A stretch of DNA of 64,000 nt from Ceratopteris richardii (GCA_020310875.1 CM035416.1:656556-720555); one strand, 5' to 3'. Counted from the stretch's first letter, positions 28,503 through 41,110 are shown. Made by a program: numbers and translations. Notes: a model not told the origin generated them from the sequence alone.

Positions 28503-29640
28503 CAATAACTGGGAGGTTAGGGGGCTAGTTGTTAGGCAAATCCAATACTTGTCGAACAATTTCTTTTTGTTCTTCTTTGAGGATGCCTGTAGTGCTTTAA
28601 GAGTGATAACTGAGGGATAGTGGCTGATTAAATCGGCACCTATCTCCTTTTTTCATTGGTATGCAGGCTTTAATCCGAGGGGATCCAAACCGACAAGGGT
28701 CCCCGTGTGGGTACAATTCCCAGACTTACCGGTTGAATTTTACCCTTGGATTAATAGCTTATGCTCTCTGCTTGGAAAAGTTTTAGGCCAAAAAGCTAGG
28801 GGAAATGTGAATCCCAAATGGGACCCTCAGGTCTTAGTTGAACTAGACATTAGCAAACCTATCAAAAGCTCATTGAAAATCCAGGATTCCATAGGGATTT
28901 ATTACAGAACAGAAAGTGTAGTACAGAAATTTGCCTAATGCTTGTTTCAAGTGTTTAAGACAGGGTCACTAGATTAGGGATTCTCCACTACTCAAAAATG
29001 AAGAGGCTGCTCCAGACGTGAAAAAGGGTGAAGTTTTACAGTCCCACAAGAACTCTTTTGCTCATAATCAAGGTAAAAAACAACAGGTAAAACACAACAA
29101 AAGGAAAAGTAATCCATGGCAAAATTCTTTTGATGCCTTGCTTGAAGATGTGTTTAACCCTCTTGTGTCTAATAGGACTCCTGATCATGGTAGCACTATG
29201 GTTGAGGAAGGAACGTCTAATTCAACACCTGTGCACACCGATATTCTTGCTAATCAGAAATTTACTCCCTCTCTACCAGAGCCTGAGGGGTGGAGTACTG
29301 TCACACACAAGAAAAAACATGCCTTCACTGAGTTCTCGAAGAATACTAATGATCTTCTTAATCATAACCTAGCAACTTACTGCTGATGTCAACATATTTT
29401 CTCTTGAGCTCACCTAAAAAGATGAAGCTGACATTAAAGATCTACAAAGCAAAGGTATTGAAACTAAAGAGTTTAATATGGCCTAGAAGGAAAATGAAGC
29501 CCCTCAAGGGCATCAAACTTCCAAGTCCAAAAGAAGGGAAGCTTCTTCTAAAACTAGAAGAAGAGATATCCTCAAGAACTCGATGCCTGTGAACAAGTTA
29601 ACTAGGAACATTAAAAAATGAGTAATGTTCAGATGTTGTT
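28503..29640 (+). pseudogene. LINE ORF1, C-terminal part
   Basis: This continues the ORF1 frame broken at 11452. The DUF4283-like domain goes on with NNWEVRGLVVRQIQYL, one TAG at an EG*W position, then VPVWVQFPDLPVEFYPW and LGKVLGQ. A zinc-knuckle remnant (a CFKC-like string near 28940-28960) is damaged by small frame changes. A second open piece (29018-29386) carries the Lys-rich C-terminal region with PWQNSFDALLED and PEPEGWSTVTHKKK, typical of plant L1 ORF1 tails. Stops and indels make it non-functional. Confidence 0.85.
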
Positions 29641-29658
29641 TTTCCCTTTCAATGGTTT

Positions 29659-32600
29659 TTGATGAATAGCACTAATATTATCTCCTTCAATGTTAAAGGC
29701 ATATGGGATTCAATTCGTGCTAAGTGTATTAACAAGTGGATGCATGATACTTCTTATTGTCCTGATTTTATATGTTTGCAAGAACTTAAAGCGACATATT
29801 CTAGGCTTAAATTGCATTTGGATATCGTGTCTCATAATCATCGGTGGTATCACACTAATCATCCTCAAGGGAGGGGAGGAGCCTCTATTGGTGTTTCCCA
29901 TCCCTTGGATAATCTTGTGCTGAGATGTTTGACTAGTCCGACCCACCAATGGGTTGGTCTTCAGCTCTTGAAGCCTTTTGAGTGCACCATAATTAGCCTT
30001 TATGCGGCCAATTGCCCCTCTCTTAGATCTACCTATTGGGATGAGATCAACAAAATCGATGGGCATATCCTCTTGGCAGGAGACTTTAACATGGTCACCT
30101 GCATTAAGGATAGATTCAACAAAAAGGTAGTCCTATTCTTGGTCAAGAATGGCAGTCTTGGCTGAGACTTCTTTCCAACCACGACCTTAGTGACATCTCT
30201 CACCTTACCGGCTTCACCTGGTCGAACAAGCAATGGGGAGATATCCATCTTGCTGCTAGGTTAGATAGGTGCCATATGCCCATTCCATTTTTCCAACAGT
30301 TCTGGGACGTTAACGTCATCACAGATAGGTCCACTTGCATCTCTGATCACGTGCCATTGATCATCGCTTTGAAGCAAAATTGTCCCTCTGTTAAAGTTGG
30401 ATGGCCTCATCTCGATGCTTCCCTTCTCCAAATGCCTAGTGTAGTTGAGAAGACTAAACCCATTTTTTCCCACCATTTTAAGTGTCAAAATAGCCCCGTT
30501 GTTGCCTGGTCCAAGGCCATTAAGGATGTCCAACATCTCTTCATGTATTTCAAAAGCCTTAAGAAGAACATTAGGGCTAAGAGAAGACACGCCATCATGG
30601 AAGAGATTGAGTTCATTCAAGCCTCCCCAGGACCTCTCAAAGTGGATAGGATTTTGCCTCTCCAAGAGAGGTTGAGATATGAAGAGTATCTTGAGGCTAG
30701 TATCATTTTGTCCTCATCAAGGGAATTTTGGATTGGGAATATGGATAGACCGAATCTTGGTATGTTCTCTCTGCTTAAAAAGAAAAAGTGTAAGGATTTC
30801 GTTCCATTGCTATTGAAAAAGTTTGTTGGGTATGCTATCAATGTTGAGGAAAACTTGTAGGAGGCTACACGCTTCTTTATGGATGTTTTCTCTACGTCTC
30901 CCAAGTGGGGGGAGGATATCCGTAGTGCCAGAGCCACCATTGCTCTTAAAAGGAAGAAATATGTTCCTACTAGGCTGGCCACCCTTCTGGACCTACCCCT
31001 CATTACCAGTGAGATTAGAGAAACCATCGATAAACAGAAACCCTACAAATCTTCTGGTCTTGATGGTCTTCCTAATGAGTTTTTCATTACTTGTGCTGAT
31101 TTCCTGACTCCTTTCATTCTCTTGATTTGGAAAGAATTTGTTACTAAAGGCACTCTTCCTATTGAGATCAACGCTGGAGTTATAAAATTGATCTACAAAA
31201 GAGGACCAAAAGAGGATAGAACAATTGGAGACCCATTACCTCTCTTAACACAGTGTACAAGATTTTGGCTTCCACCTTAGCTAGAAGACTTGGTCCCTTA
31301 ATGAATGACATCATATTACCTGAACAAAAAGGATTCATTAAGCGGAAATACATTTTGGATGCTATCATCTCCTTGTGGGAAGGTGTTGAATCTGCTCACG
31401 ACACAAACTAGCCCTTCTACTTCTTTAAAATTGACTTTGACAAAGCCTATGATAGAATTGAATGGGATTTCATTCTTCAGTCACTTCACAACATGGGAGC
31501 AGGCAGGAAATTCATTAGAGGGGTCAGCACTCTCTTTGGGAATGCCCACTCTAGAGTCTCCATCAATGGCTCCCTGTCTCCTCCTTTCAGACTTAGGAGA
31601 TCTATTAGGCAAGGCTGCCCCTTGGCTCCCCTCATATTTGCTATTGCCAGTGATGCCCTTCGTTGGCTTATTAAGGATGCTTTGGACAACAAGGCCGTAG
31701 AAGGAATCAATGTGGCTGGTGCTCAAAACCAACTTTGTCTGCAAGATTTTGTAGATGATACTAACATTCTTCTCAAAGCTGACCCCAATTTTGCTAAGGA
31801 GGTCATAGATTGTCTCCAGATCTTCTGTCTTGCTAGTGGCTCTCACGTGAACCATAAGAAAATGGCTTTCAAGTCTTCCACTAACATGGTCCCTGACTGC
31901 ATTACTGCTCTTGGCTGTGACATGATCAAAGAGGGAGAAGTGTTCAAGCCGCTAGGGATCCCTATGGGATTTCAAGTCACTCTCCAGCAAAGATGGAATT
32001 GGGTCATGGACCAATTTAGGAAGAAATTCTTTAGGTGGTTTGATTGCCAATCTTCTTTGTCCCACACGGTCTTTGTGCTTAACCACTACCTCTTGCCTTC
32101 CTTAACTTACTTTCTTTCCTGTTGGATGCCTAACATATGTCATTTTAAGCAGGATCTTGCTCTAGCTAGAAGATTCCTCTAGGGAGGAAACACTAATCAC
32201 AACAAGATACCCAAAGTCTCTTGGAAAATCTGTTGTCTTCCCAAGGAGGAAGGAGGTCTTGGGATCTATTGTCCCATAAAAATGGCTACTAATCTTGCAG
32301 CCAAGTGGATAGTGAGGTCTATTGAGTCCAATGATGTTAGAGCTTTTCTTATTAATAGAAATGTTGATAAATTCTCTGTGAAGGACTATAAATCCTAGAA
32401 GCACCATGACCTTTGGGATGTTCAGGTTTCTCCCCTGATTTTTTGTCCCACTGGAAGCACTCTATCCTGTAGATTGTGGCATGCTTGGATGATGGTTAAA
32501 CAACATTGCTCCCCCAATACTAATTTTTTTTAGTTGATGTTTCTTATGGCTGCTTGCAGGTCATGCCGAGGCATAGGGAGATGCTAGAAAGACACCTTTC

Positions 32601-33300
32601 TAGTTGCTCTCTGAGGAAAATTATCATGCTTATTGAAGTTACTAAGGATATGATAAAGAACTTCAAGTCCCAAAGAGGATCAGTCAACATAATTGTGCAA
32701 AAGTTGAACTCCAAACGGTCTGTCAATTGGAATGGGCACCAGTGGAGGCACATATTATTAAGTCTTTGGAACCTCCCAATCAATATTAAGCACTCATATC
32801 TCATGTGGATGATCCTTCACAAAGGGATTTGGAGTGGTTCCAAAGCCAGGAAACTTGGGATTCATGATGTTTTATGTCTGTACTATGGCATTGAGGAGTA
32901 TATCCCCCATCTGTTCTTCAGTTGCACTCATGCTTAGAGATATTGGAAATGTTTTCAACTCATCTATAGCAAACTTCAGGTTTCTCTGAGTTATAAAGAA
33001 ACTCTGTTGGGTATGTGTAGCAACCTTGATTTTGCCTTATGGAATGTATGGAGAGACATCACTCTCTGGTTCATATGGAGGTCCAGAAACCATACCATCT
33101 TCAATGGCAATAGTTAGGCTGGCTTGCAGGGTTTTCTCACTTCCATAAAAGCTGCATGCCTTTAGTGTATGGAGTCCATGGTCTCTGATGGTCCTGAAAA
33201 CTTCAAACTATTTGAGCATCTAAAGTCCACTACACCTGGCAAGTGGAGAACATCCTTACTAAAGTTGTATTCTAGACCCAGACTTGAAATGATCATGGGA
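29659..33300 (+). pseudogene. LINE ORF2: endonuclease, reverse transcriptase, C-terminal zinc region
   Basis: The AP-type endonuclease starts at ATG 29659 or 29662 (IISFNVKGI, ICLQELKATY, GRGGASIGV, LLAGDFNMV) and, after a frame change near 30150, continues to CISDHVPLI at about 30330. RT runs from about 31020 (SSGLDGLPNEFF) through FFKIDFDKAYDRIEW (about 31425), RQGCPLAPLIFA (31605) and the active-site LQDFVDD (about 31740-31760; L1 elements usually have FADD, a one-base difference). The C-terminal part (WNLPINIKHSYLMWMILHKG, HLFFSCTHA) is the zf-RVT region. At least four frame breaks or stops are visible (near 30150, 30860, 31280 and 32180). The product would nick target DNA and prime reverse transcription, but this copy is dead. 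Confidence 0.9.
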
Positions 33301-33513
33301 TTCTTGTAATGTTCTTGACCATGCTTGTAACTCCCCTATATACCCAATACTGATGTGTCCCTAATATTCTACATTACTCACATATGTGATCTAGTGATTT
33401 TGAGTTTAGCCTTCTTTTTCTTTGGCTACTGGTAGTGATGGGGATCCTGCCCCTTGTACTTTCTTTCATTTCATCATGAATTCTAAATTTCCTGTTTGCT
33501 CAAAAAAAAAAAA
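33301..33513 (+). other. LINE 3' UTR and poly(A) tail
   Basis: The end of the LINE after ORF2 finishes with a 12-A run at 33502-33513, interrupted by C and then AAAA. Copia sequence resumes at 33520, which marks the LINE's 3' boundary. Confidence 0.8.
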
Positions 33514-33519
33514 CAAAAG

Positions 33520-34395
33520 ATGCACTTAACTGCCTTCCAATGCTTGACTCCTGGGCAATGCATAAACCTACTCATCTATGAGATAGCAAAATGAATATCT
33601 AGCTGAGTAATGCATAAGTAAATCAAGCATCCAACAACCTACTGATAGATAACAACATCAAATGCATCTCCAACATCATGAAGACTCAATTGTAAACCTG
33701 TCTCCATAGGAGTGGCAATAGGTTTATAGTCTTCAAGGCCAAAATGCTACAATAATGCGTCAATATATTTTGTTTGACACAAAGCCATTCCACCATCAAT
33801 GTGTATAAATTGAATCCCAAATAATGATGCAAATGCCCCAAATCAGACATCTCAAATGAGGCATGCAAATCAGCCTTAAAATCAGCAATATGCTTATCAT
33901 GAGGACCAGTGAGTAGCACGTCATCAACATACACAACAATGATCAGAAGTACATCAATAGCATGCTTAACATATATGGTGCTTTCAGTTGGACTATTCTC
34001 AAAACCATGTGCCATCAGATATGCATGTATCTTTTCATACACTTCACCATCTCCATGAGTGACATGTTCTTTTGTTTAGCAACTCCATTCTGTTGAGGTG
34101 TATACGGCAATGTACACTGATGTTTTATCCCACATTCAGCTAGAAATGCATTAAATTCAGAAGACATATATTCTCCCCTTGATCAAAACAGAGGGTGCCC
34201 ATTTTACATGCTTATAGATTTTCAACCAAAACCAAAAACTATTTGAGCCACATGAACACTTCCAACTTTTCTTTCAATGTATATACACGTGCATGCCTAG
34301 AAAAATCATCAATGAAAGTCACGAAGTAAAGATAGTTTCCAAAAGAGGGTGACTGCATAGGACCACAGACATCACTATGTACAAGCTATGTTGAG
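33520..34395 (-). pseudogene. Ty1/copia integrase and RT pieces, upstream part of the element at 10034
   Basis: On the minus strand, 34395-34060 gives integrase core pieces ([21 protein letters not shown], then a PYTPQQNG equivalent in a shifted frame). 34042-33686 gives RT C-terminal sequence with VYVDDVLLTG, followed by EDYKPIATPMETGLQL and KHWKAVKCI at the LINE junction. The next motif, RYLSGTR, is found at about 10770, so this is the other half of the copia pol at 10259-10777. The region between integrase and RT is missing. Several stops are present. Confidence 0.85.
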
Positions 34396-34397
34396 AT

Positions 34398-34655
34398 GGC
34401 AACTTAATATGCTTGATACTTTATGTCGATGATATGTTGATTGCTCGAAAGTCCTCTTATGACTTGTTGACTCTCAAAAAGAAGTTAAGTGCCACATTTG
34501 ACATGAAGGATTTGGGGGATTCCAAACATATTTTTGGCATACACATTACTCGTGATAGGAGTAAAAGATGCATATACTTGTCTCAAAGTGAGTACAGATG
34601 CAAAGTACTTCATAGGTTGCATATGCAAGGTGCAAGTTCTATAAGAAAATTAGAG
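34398..34655 (+). pseudogene. Ty1/copia RT fragment, plus strand
   Basis: A short open frame from 34413 reads ILYVDDMLIARKSSYDLL, then FDMKDLGDSKHIFGIHI and RCIYLSQSEY, the YVDD and following region of copia RT. It is joined without spacer to the minus-strand fragment on its left and to a different RT piece on its right. Confidence 0.85.
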
Positions 34656-35378
34656 TTCAGAATTGGTTCCCAAGAAACCATCTATGAAGGTCATTCGCTC
34701 AAGATGGATTTACATGGTAAAGAAGAATTTTGATGGATCAATTAACAGGCACAAAGCTAGGCTTGTAGCCAAAGGATTTGCACAAACCCAAGGTATTGAT
34801 TATGAAGAGACATTCTCACCTATGGCAAAAATGCCTACAAATAGAGTACTCATGAATTGAAAGATATATCAAATGGATGTCAAAGAATCTTTTCTAAATG
34901 GTTCAATTTCAAAGGAGGTATGCATGGCTAAACCTCCTTGCTTTGAAGACCAATCATATCTAGAACATATATGAAAGTTAAGAAAAGCCTCTTATGGATT
35001 GAAGCAAGCTCCTAGAGCTTGGAACCATAGACTTGTCACTGACTTGTAGGATAAATGTTTTATGGTAAACAAGGCAGATCCTTTGCTTTTCTTAAGAGGA
35101 ACCAATCAGAGGTCATACAAATTTGTTTGTATGTGGATGACATAATCATTACAAGTAATGATGTAGATGGAATCAAGAAGATTAAAGCCCAAATGAAAGA
35201 AGAGTTCAAGATTAGTGACCTTGGCCTTCTCACATACTTCCTAGGTTTGGAAGTGCTATATACAGAGAAAGGTATGTTCCTAAATCAAACAAAGTACATT
35301 GGAGATATTCTTACCAAATTCAAAATGGAAAATATAAAGGTTGCAAGTACACCCATGGAAGTGGTGGAGTATATCCAC
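34656..35378 (+). pseudogene. second Ty1/copia RT fragment, plus strand
   Basis: From about 34656: [48 protein letters not shown]; then, after a TGA at 34858, MDVKESFLNGSISKEV and YGLKQAPRAWN, and from about 35100 CLYVDDIIITSNDVDGIKK with FKISDLGLLTYFLGLEV, ending at VASTPMEV. Because the order restarts at the RT N-terminus after the preceding YVDD-containing piece, this is a separate element. Stops and one frame shift are present. Confidence 0.87.
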
Positions 35379-36010
35379 TCCTAGTTGTAGTAGAAGAATG
35401 ATAGGCCCTTCCTAGGACCAAACAGTTCACTATCATAGTCCACGAAAAATTGAATTGCTCTCTAACCCTGATGACTAAACCTATGAACTTTTGTAGGGTA
35501 CAAATAGACAGTACGTGCGTTCCAACAAGCCAATCACTACATTTGGATAACATTAGAGGTATCAACCTCCCTTCACAATATAGACAAAAAATTGTCCACA
35601 TTGGTAGCTTGCACCTATGTGTACCTTCCAACACACATACACTTGGGAATATACAGAGATCAGAACAGAGAGCTTTCAAGCTCAATATAATCAAGGAAAA
35701 TGACACTTGATACTAAAGATTATATCCAAAGAAAGCTTACAATCATAGGAACAAAATGAGCTATCTTGCAACTGAATTGGACTACTATACAAAGATATAT
35801 GGGTGACCAAAGATCACTTCCTATCAGAAAACTCTAGCAAGCAAGGGGCTAGCTTAGACCTAGAGTAAACAATCCTAATGAGAGCCTACAAGTACTCAAA
35901 TGCTAGAGGAGGATGGGCACAACTTTTCTCCATGTGTTTGCTTATATAATGCTCAAAAAAATAGTTGTAGATTTGAATTCAAAAATGCCCTCCAAATGAT
36001 CCTGACTTTT
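35379..36010. other. no gene recognised; possible copia LTR region
   Basis: This lies between two copia fragments reading in opposite directions, where 3' LTRs would be expected. I found no TG...CA pair, polypurine tract or second copy to prove one. Confidence 0.4.
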
Positions 36011-36015
36011 CTCCA

Positions 36016-37530
36016 TCAATTAGGTGTGATGAAGTGATAATGGATCTCTATGTGCTTGCTTCTTGCATGGAACATAGGGTTGCTTGCTAGATGAATGCTT
36101 GACATGTTATCTCCAAATAAAGTGAACTCTTTGACCTCCACATCCAAGTCTTTGAATAGATTATTGAGCCACATGATCTCACATGTAGCAAGTGCTAAAG
36201 CTCTGTACTCAGCCTCAGTAGATGATAATGTAACTGTAGGTTGCTTCTTGGACATCCATAAAATGACTCTTTGACCTAGCATGAAGATGTAGCTAGATGT
36301 GCTCCTTCTATCCTCCTTTGAACCAGCCCAATCAACATCACTAAAGCCTTGAGGCTGTAATCCATCTCAATAAGATTAGTACAACCCTTGGTTGATAGCG
36401 TGCTTGATGTACCTAATCACTCTATTGGTTGCATTCATATGAACATCAATTGGTGAATTTAGAAATTGAGAAAGAACTCCTACAACATAAGACAAGTCAG
36501 GTCTTGTGATGGTAGCATAATTAAGGCTTCCAATTATGCTTCTATGTGCTGAAATATCTTTAAGAGGTTGTCCTTTACCTACAAATAACTTAATGTTTGG
36601 ATCCACAGGTTATGTGACTGGCTTACATCCACTCATACCATACTTATAAAGTACATCTAGCAAGTATTTCCTTTGATCAAGGTAAATACCATTTCCCACA
36701 TAAATAACTTCAGTCCTAAGAAAGTATTTAAGAACTCCAAGATCTGAAATATTAAATTCATTTCCAAGCTTGGCCTTGATCCATGTGATACCTGCATCAT
36801 CACTTCCTATTATAATCAAGTCATTCACACATATGCATACATAGACAACTAGTGCACCTTCCTTCTTGAGGTATAAGGAAGGATCTCCATCAGTTGGCTT
36901 GTATCCACACCTGCAGAAATACTCCACAAGCCTTTGATTCCATGCCCTAGGAGCTTGTTTTATCATACAATGCTTTTCTAAGTTTACGAACAAAATCTGA
37001 ATACTTAGGGTTCTCAAACCATAATGGTTGAGTCATGTAGATTGTCTCCTACAAGTCACCATTAAGAAAAGCATTTTTTACATCCAATTGATATATTGGC
37101 CACCTCCTAGATGTGAAAACCCTAATCATTGCCCTAATTGTGTTCATCTTTGCAATTGGGCTGAATGTTTCTTCATAGTCAATCCCATAGGATTGAGCAA
37201 ATCCCTTTGCCACAAGCCTTGCTTTGTACCTAGCAATTGAACCATTAGAATTTCTCTTCACTTTATAGACCCATTTGTTGCCAATTAACTTCATCCCTTC
37301 TTTTTTTCAAACTAGACTCCATGTGTTGTTGTATTCAAGGGCTTTGTACTCTTCTTCAATAGCTTCTTGTCACTCCTTTGTGTCTTTGGCTTCTTCATAG
37401 GTAGAAGGTTCATAATCTTTGATAACCTTAGTCATGAAAGCATAATGCCTAGCAATATAAGTATCATAAACAAGCCTTGAGATTGGATGTTTTACCCTTG
37501 TTTGCTTTGTTAGATTGGAGTAACTACTAC
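36016..37530 (-). pseudogene. Ty1/copia RT and RNase H, minus strand
   Basis: In minus-strand order: an RT N-terminal lead-in near 37520-37300 (EPSTYEEAKDTKE*QEAIEEE), NKWVYKVKRNSNGSIARYKA and ETFSPIAK (37294-37049), QAPRAWNQRLVEYF and VCICVNDLIIIG (37017-36610; the YVDD is altered to CVND), SLNYATITRPDLSYVVGVLS (36606-36376), then RNase H with WMSKKQPTVTLSSTEAEYRA and HARSKHIEIHYHF (36282-36016). Frames break between these pieces. It is a decayed copia copy of a family different from the one at 10034. Confidence 0.9.
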
Positions 37531-38045
37531 TTGCATATCAATTTTCATCAAGTTTGTTTCAGAAGAGCTCAGGATATGAAGCATAGAATGTGCCTATGTC
37601 TACACACCTTCTAGATCTTGAAATGTTGAGATGACCCCCTTGACTTGTTAGAATCATTTCTCAGTGTATGGTATAACTTGCTTTAGTTAGCTACACACTC
37701 CAATTAGATATGTGCAAAAGATCTCTTATCATCTCATACCAGGTTGTGAGCTTTCAGCATAATATTGAGCACTTCTATTCCCAAAATAGAAGGCTTCTTC
37801 ACAGTCTTGCATATGCAAGTTATCGGTTTTAATGCAAACAATTGGGAATGATGTTCCAAAGCACTTAGTGGTTCCAAATGAATTATTGTGAAGGTAAAGC
37901 ACTATATTAAGCATCCGTTGAGTTAACTTGGTAGGTGTAGAGCCGGTTTTGTGCAACACTAGCTCATCTCTAGAACCTATGTATCCATCTCCTCAGAATG
38001 AGTATCTGACCTAAGTTGATATCTACCATGTCTTCTCAATTTCAT
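37531..38045. other. no gene recognised
   Basis: Contains one 76-codon minus-strand frame (37959-37729) that I cannot place. It sits between a copia and a gypsy remnant. Confidence 0.4.
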
Positions 38046-40848
38046 TTGTCGTATGCATTCTAGGGCTTTCTATTTGATCTTCTTCTCAAATTCTTTTTTC
38101 CTCTTCCTTACGTTTATTTGAATGTTGAGTTGATTTAACATTTCCTCTATGAGGAGTTCTTGATATAATTTGGTTGTGCATCCAGTGTTGTAACTAGATA
38201 GGATGTCACCTTCTAGAGTGGCTAATTGGATAGCTCCACTTGTTGATATTCTATTAATAATCATGGGTCCATAACTATGCTTCTCCAACTTCCATGCAAG
38301 TTGCTTCAAGGTGTATGCTAAGACTAAATCTACCGCTTTCAAGCCCTTATCCTTCACATGGACATCAAATTATGCCTCTTGCCTTTTCTTGGCTACTCTT
38401 AATCGTGTTTCATCTAATTGTTCAAGATCAAAGATTCTAGATGAGAGCTCGTGACCCATCCATTGATGCTCTTGTGCTACTTATTAGGAAGTCTAATGGT
38501 AACATTGCATTTCGGCCAAATGCCATCTGAAAGGGTGTGGCTTGGAGTATCGTTTTAAAGGTGAATCGATATACCCAAACAACATGGTGTAGCTATTTGT
38601 TCCAATGAGAGTGCTTATTATTCACCAATTTTTTCAATACATTACATAGGATCTTATTTGTGCTCTCAGCTTGTCTATTAGCTTGTGGGTGATAGGGGAC
38701 ATACTTCTTATGTACCACCAAGAATTCTTGGAGAAGGTTTTCAATGACTTCATTCAAGAAGTGCATATCTATATCACTTACTAACTCTATTGGTAACCCA
38801 TATCTGGTGAACGCATTCTTGAATAAGAACTTAGCTATTGTTTGAGCATCATTCTTTGTCATGGATTTTACTTCTACCCACTTAGTTAGGTAATTAGCGG
38901 CAACAATAATGTATTTGGCATGTGAACTCTTCAGTAGGGGATTAATAGGATGAGCAAAGTCTATTCCCCACTTAGAGAATGCATGTCCTCGCATCATGGG
39001 TCTTAATGGCATCTCATCCTTACATATCAGATACTAACCTTCATCGACAAGTGTCACACGACTTCACATAGGTATGTGCATCCATGTGAAGGGTTGGCCA
39101 CCAAAGACCTGCAAATAGAATTGCCTTAATCACACAGTTTTGGTCCAAAATGTCCTCTTGCCACACCTTGGTGAGAAGTTCCTAAGATCTTAAGATATTC
39201 ACTCTTATGGACACATAGTCTTAGATATTCGTCTCTTTCGTGCTTGTATAAATTATCTCCAATGAGTGCAAACTTTAGTGCTTCCTATTCTAAGCTCTTT
39301 CATAGTGCAAATGTCATCTCTTGAGGGAATGTTTTCATCCTCAAAGAGTCTACTAAAGGTTTGGTCCAATCAGGCACTAAAGACACTTGATATAGGGTGG
39401 CATGTTCCGCTGCTAGTCTAACAACATAGATTGGGCATTCCTTGCACATTCTATGGAAATCTACTTCCATTGTTGGCCAATATACACCTAATCTTCATAG
39501 AGTCTATAGGGTTTGATGTTTGGAGTGATGTTGCTACAATGCACTTACATGTGCTATTTGCATCCACTTCACATGTTCATCGTCATCTACAAAGCAAGCT
39601 AGTATGCATTGATTGGTGTGCTTATGCACACTGCATGCCGGTATGTGATAATTTCGAGACCTCACTACTTCTTTATCTCTACCTCTTAGTATAGAAGGTT
39701 TAGGTCCCAAAGTGAGAATAGGCACAATAGTTTTAGCCCAGTTAGGCACTACTTCTAGATTGAACAAGTAAGCATCAAGAAGGTCATGTGATACTCCTCG
39801 AGGGGACTCTCTTGAAGTAATTCTAGAAAGGTGATCCACCCTAAGGTGAGTCTTACCTTTCCTAACCAGAACTTCAAAGTCATATTTCATCAGTAAGAGG
39901 TACCATCTGACTAATATGCCAATATTGCAGGCTTGTTCACCAGATAGAATAGTGCTTTATGATTTGTAAAAAATTTAAACTTATTTGCAAGAAAATATTG
40001 TCTAAACTTTTTAACCGCATATACCATGCCTAATCCTTCTCTTTTAGTAGTGGTGTGATTGTGTTCAGTCATGTTGAATTGCCTACTTGCATAAGCAATG
40101 GGAAGATCCATATTACCTTCACCAGTAGGTTGTGCTAGTACACACCCAATAATGTAATTGGATGCACTCACATGAACATGGAATGGCTTGTTCCAATCTG
40201 GTGTATTAAAGATTGGTGCTAAACACAATTGTCGCTTAAGCTCATTAAAGGAGTTTTCACATTCATCCATCCACTCAAAATTAGTTAAAGGTTGTATAGA
40301 GGCTTTGCAATGATTGCATACATATGAATGAAACGTTGATAATAGCTGCAATGCCCCATGAAAGCTTGTAATTCCTTGACATTATTTGGCCTAGCTAGCT
40401 CTGCAATAGCTCTAACTTTATCCTTATCTGTGGATATTCCATTCTTTGAAATTATGAGTCTTAAAATCTTGCCTTGCCTGACCATAAAAACTTACTTTTT
40501 TGGGTTCAGGCAGACCTGATATTCTCTACATTTGTCAAAGATTTGTGTCAACTCAAGTATACATGTTTGTCTAATGTTGGAATGAGCACATAGATCATCG
40601 ACATAAACTTCCAAGTTTTTACACAAGATTTGTTTAAATAAATGACACATCAGTCTTTGGAAGGTAGCTGGTGCATTGGTGATCCTAAATGGCATTACCA
40701 AAATGTGAATATACCCCATTCTATGGCAAATGACATCTTATGTTGGTCTTTTGGGAAATGGCCACTTGATTGTAGCCAGATAACCCATCAAGGAACTTGT
40801 ATACTTCCTTGCTTGCTACTCTTTTCAATGGGCGCTCAGTGATAGGAA
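38046..40848 (-). pseudogene. decayed gypsy pol, RT to integrase (3' half of split element)
   Basis: Minus-strand order from the insertion point: LKRVASKEVYKFLDGLSGYN (40848-40750), ATFQRLMCH...VYVDDLCAHSN (about 40690-40580), QGKILRLIISKNGIST, RNase H (HVSASNYIIGCVLAQP, 40351-39911), a HLRVDHLSRITS piece (39890-39534), integrase core (KWGIDFAHPINP, VSDIDMHFLNEV, HPQANRQAESTNK; 39012-38593), and the post-integrase KDKGLKAVDLVLAYTLKQ region (38357-38070). The Gly of the SDRG-type motif and other conserved residues are changed. It is closely related to the element at 57-64 kb. The post-integrase protease-like domain is not present before the element breaks off near 38046. Confidence 0.9.
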
Positions 40849-40853
40849 GCAGA
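40849..40853. repeat. target-site duplication GCAGA, left copy
   Basis: Flanks the 4.2-kb copia-like insertion; the matching copy is at 45066-45070. Removing the insertion and one copy restores continuous gypsy RT coding sequence on the two sides. Confidence 0.95.
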
Positions 40854-41042
40854 TGAAGGGCTTTGGTGTGCAGAACAAGAGGAGGAAGGAGGAGATGGAG
40901 GGAGAGAGAAGAGAGGAAAGACGCGCTGACATGCGTGGGAGCCTCGAAACCCACATAATGATCTCTCTTGAGGCAATGCTCTATATATGATGTATATATA
41001 TGAATATGGGGGTAAGGTCACATGACCCTTACATCCCCAACA
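40854..41042 (-). repeat. outer 3' LTR of the non-autonomous copia element
   Basis: 189 bp, identical to 44877-45065. Its sense end is TGTTGGGGATG and it is preceded in sense orientation by the purine tract at 41043-41053. Confidence 0.94.
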
Positions 41043-41053
41043 ATCTCCCACTT
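41043..41053 (-). promoter_or_regulatory. polypurine tract, copia type (outer)
   Basis: Minus-strand AAGTGGGAGAT directly before TGTTGGGG, the usual copia arrangement. An identical copy with the same 67-bp spacer lies at 41294-41304 beside the inner LTR. Confidence 0.85.
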
Positions 41054-41110
41054 AAGGGTCAATGTGACCATAAGTGGTAACACATACAAAGAATGATGTA
41101 GGACTATACG

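Larger units (their letters stand above)
10778..33511 (+). mobile_element. L1-type LINE split by the 17-kb gypsy element
   Basis: The LINE is in two pieces, 10778-11452 and 28503 to about 33511, together about 5.7 kb, a normal plant L1 length. It carries ORF1 (DUF4283-like plus a zinc-knuckle remnant), ORF2 (endonuclease, RT, C-terminal zinc-binding region) and a 12-A tail at 33502-33513. Copia RNase H sequence flanks it on both sides. The target-site duplication is probably aacgaag (10771-10777) versus aacaaaag (33512-33519), but this has diverged and is uncertain. Several stops and frameshifts show it is not active. Confidence 0.87.

Noticed and set aside
37729-37959. A 76-codon minus-strand frame as a host gene
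   Set aside because: No recognised domain, no neighbours of host type, and it lies between two transposon remnants.
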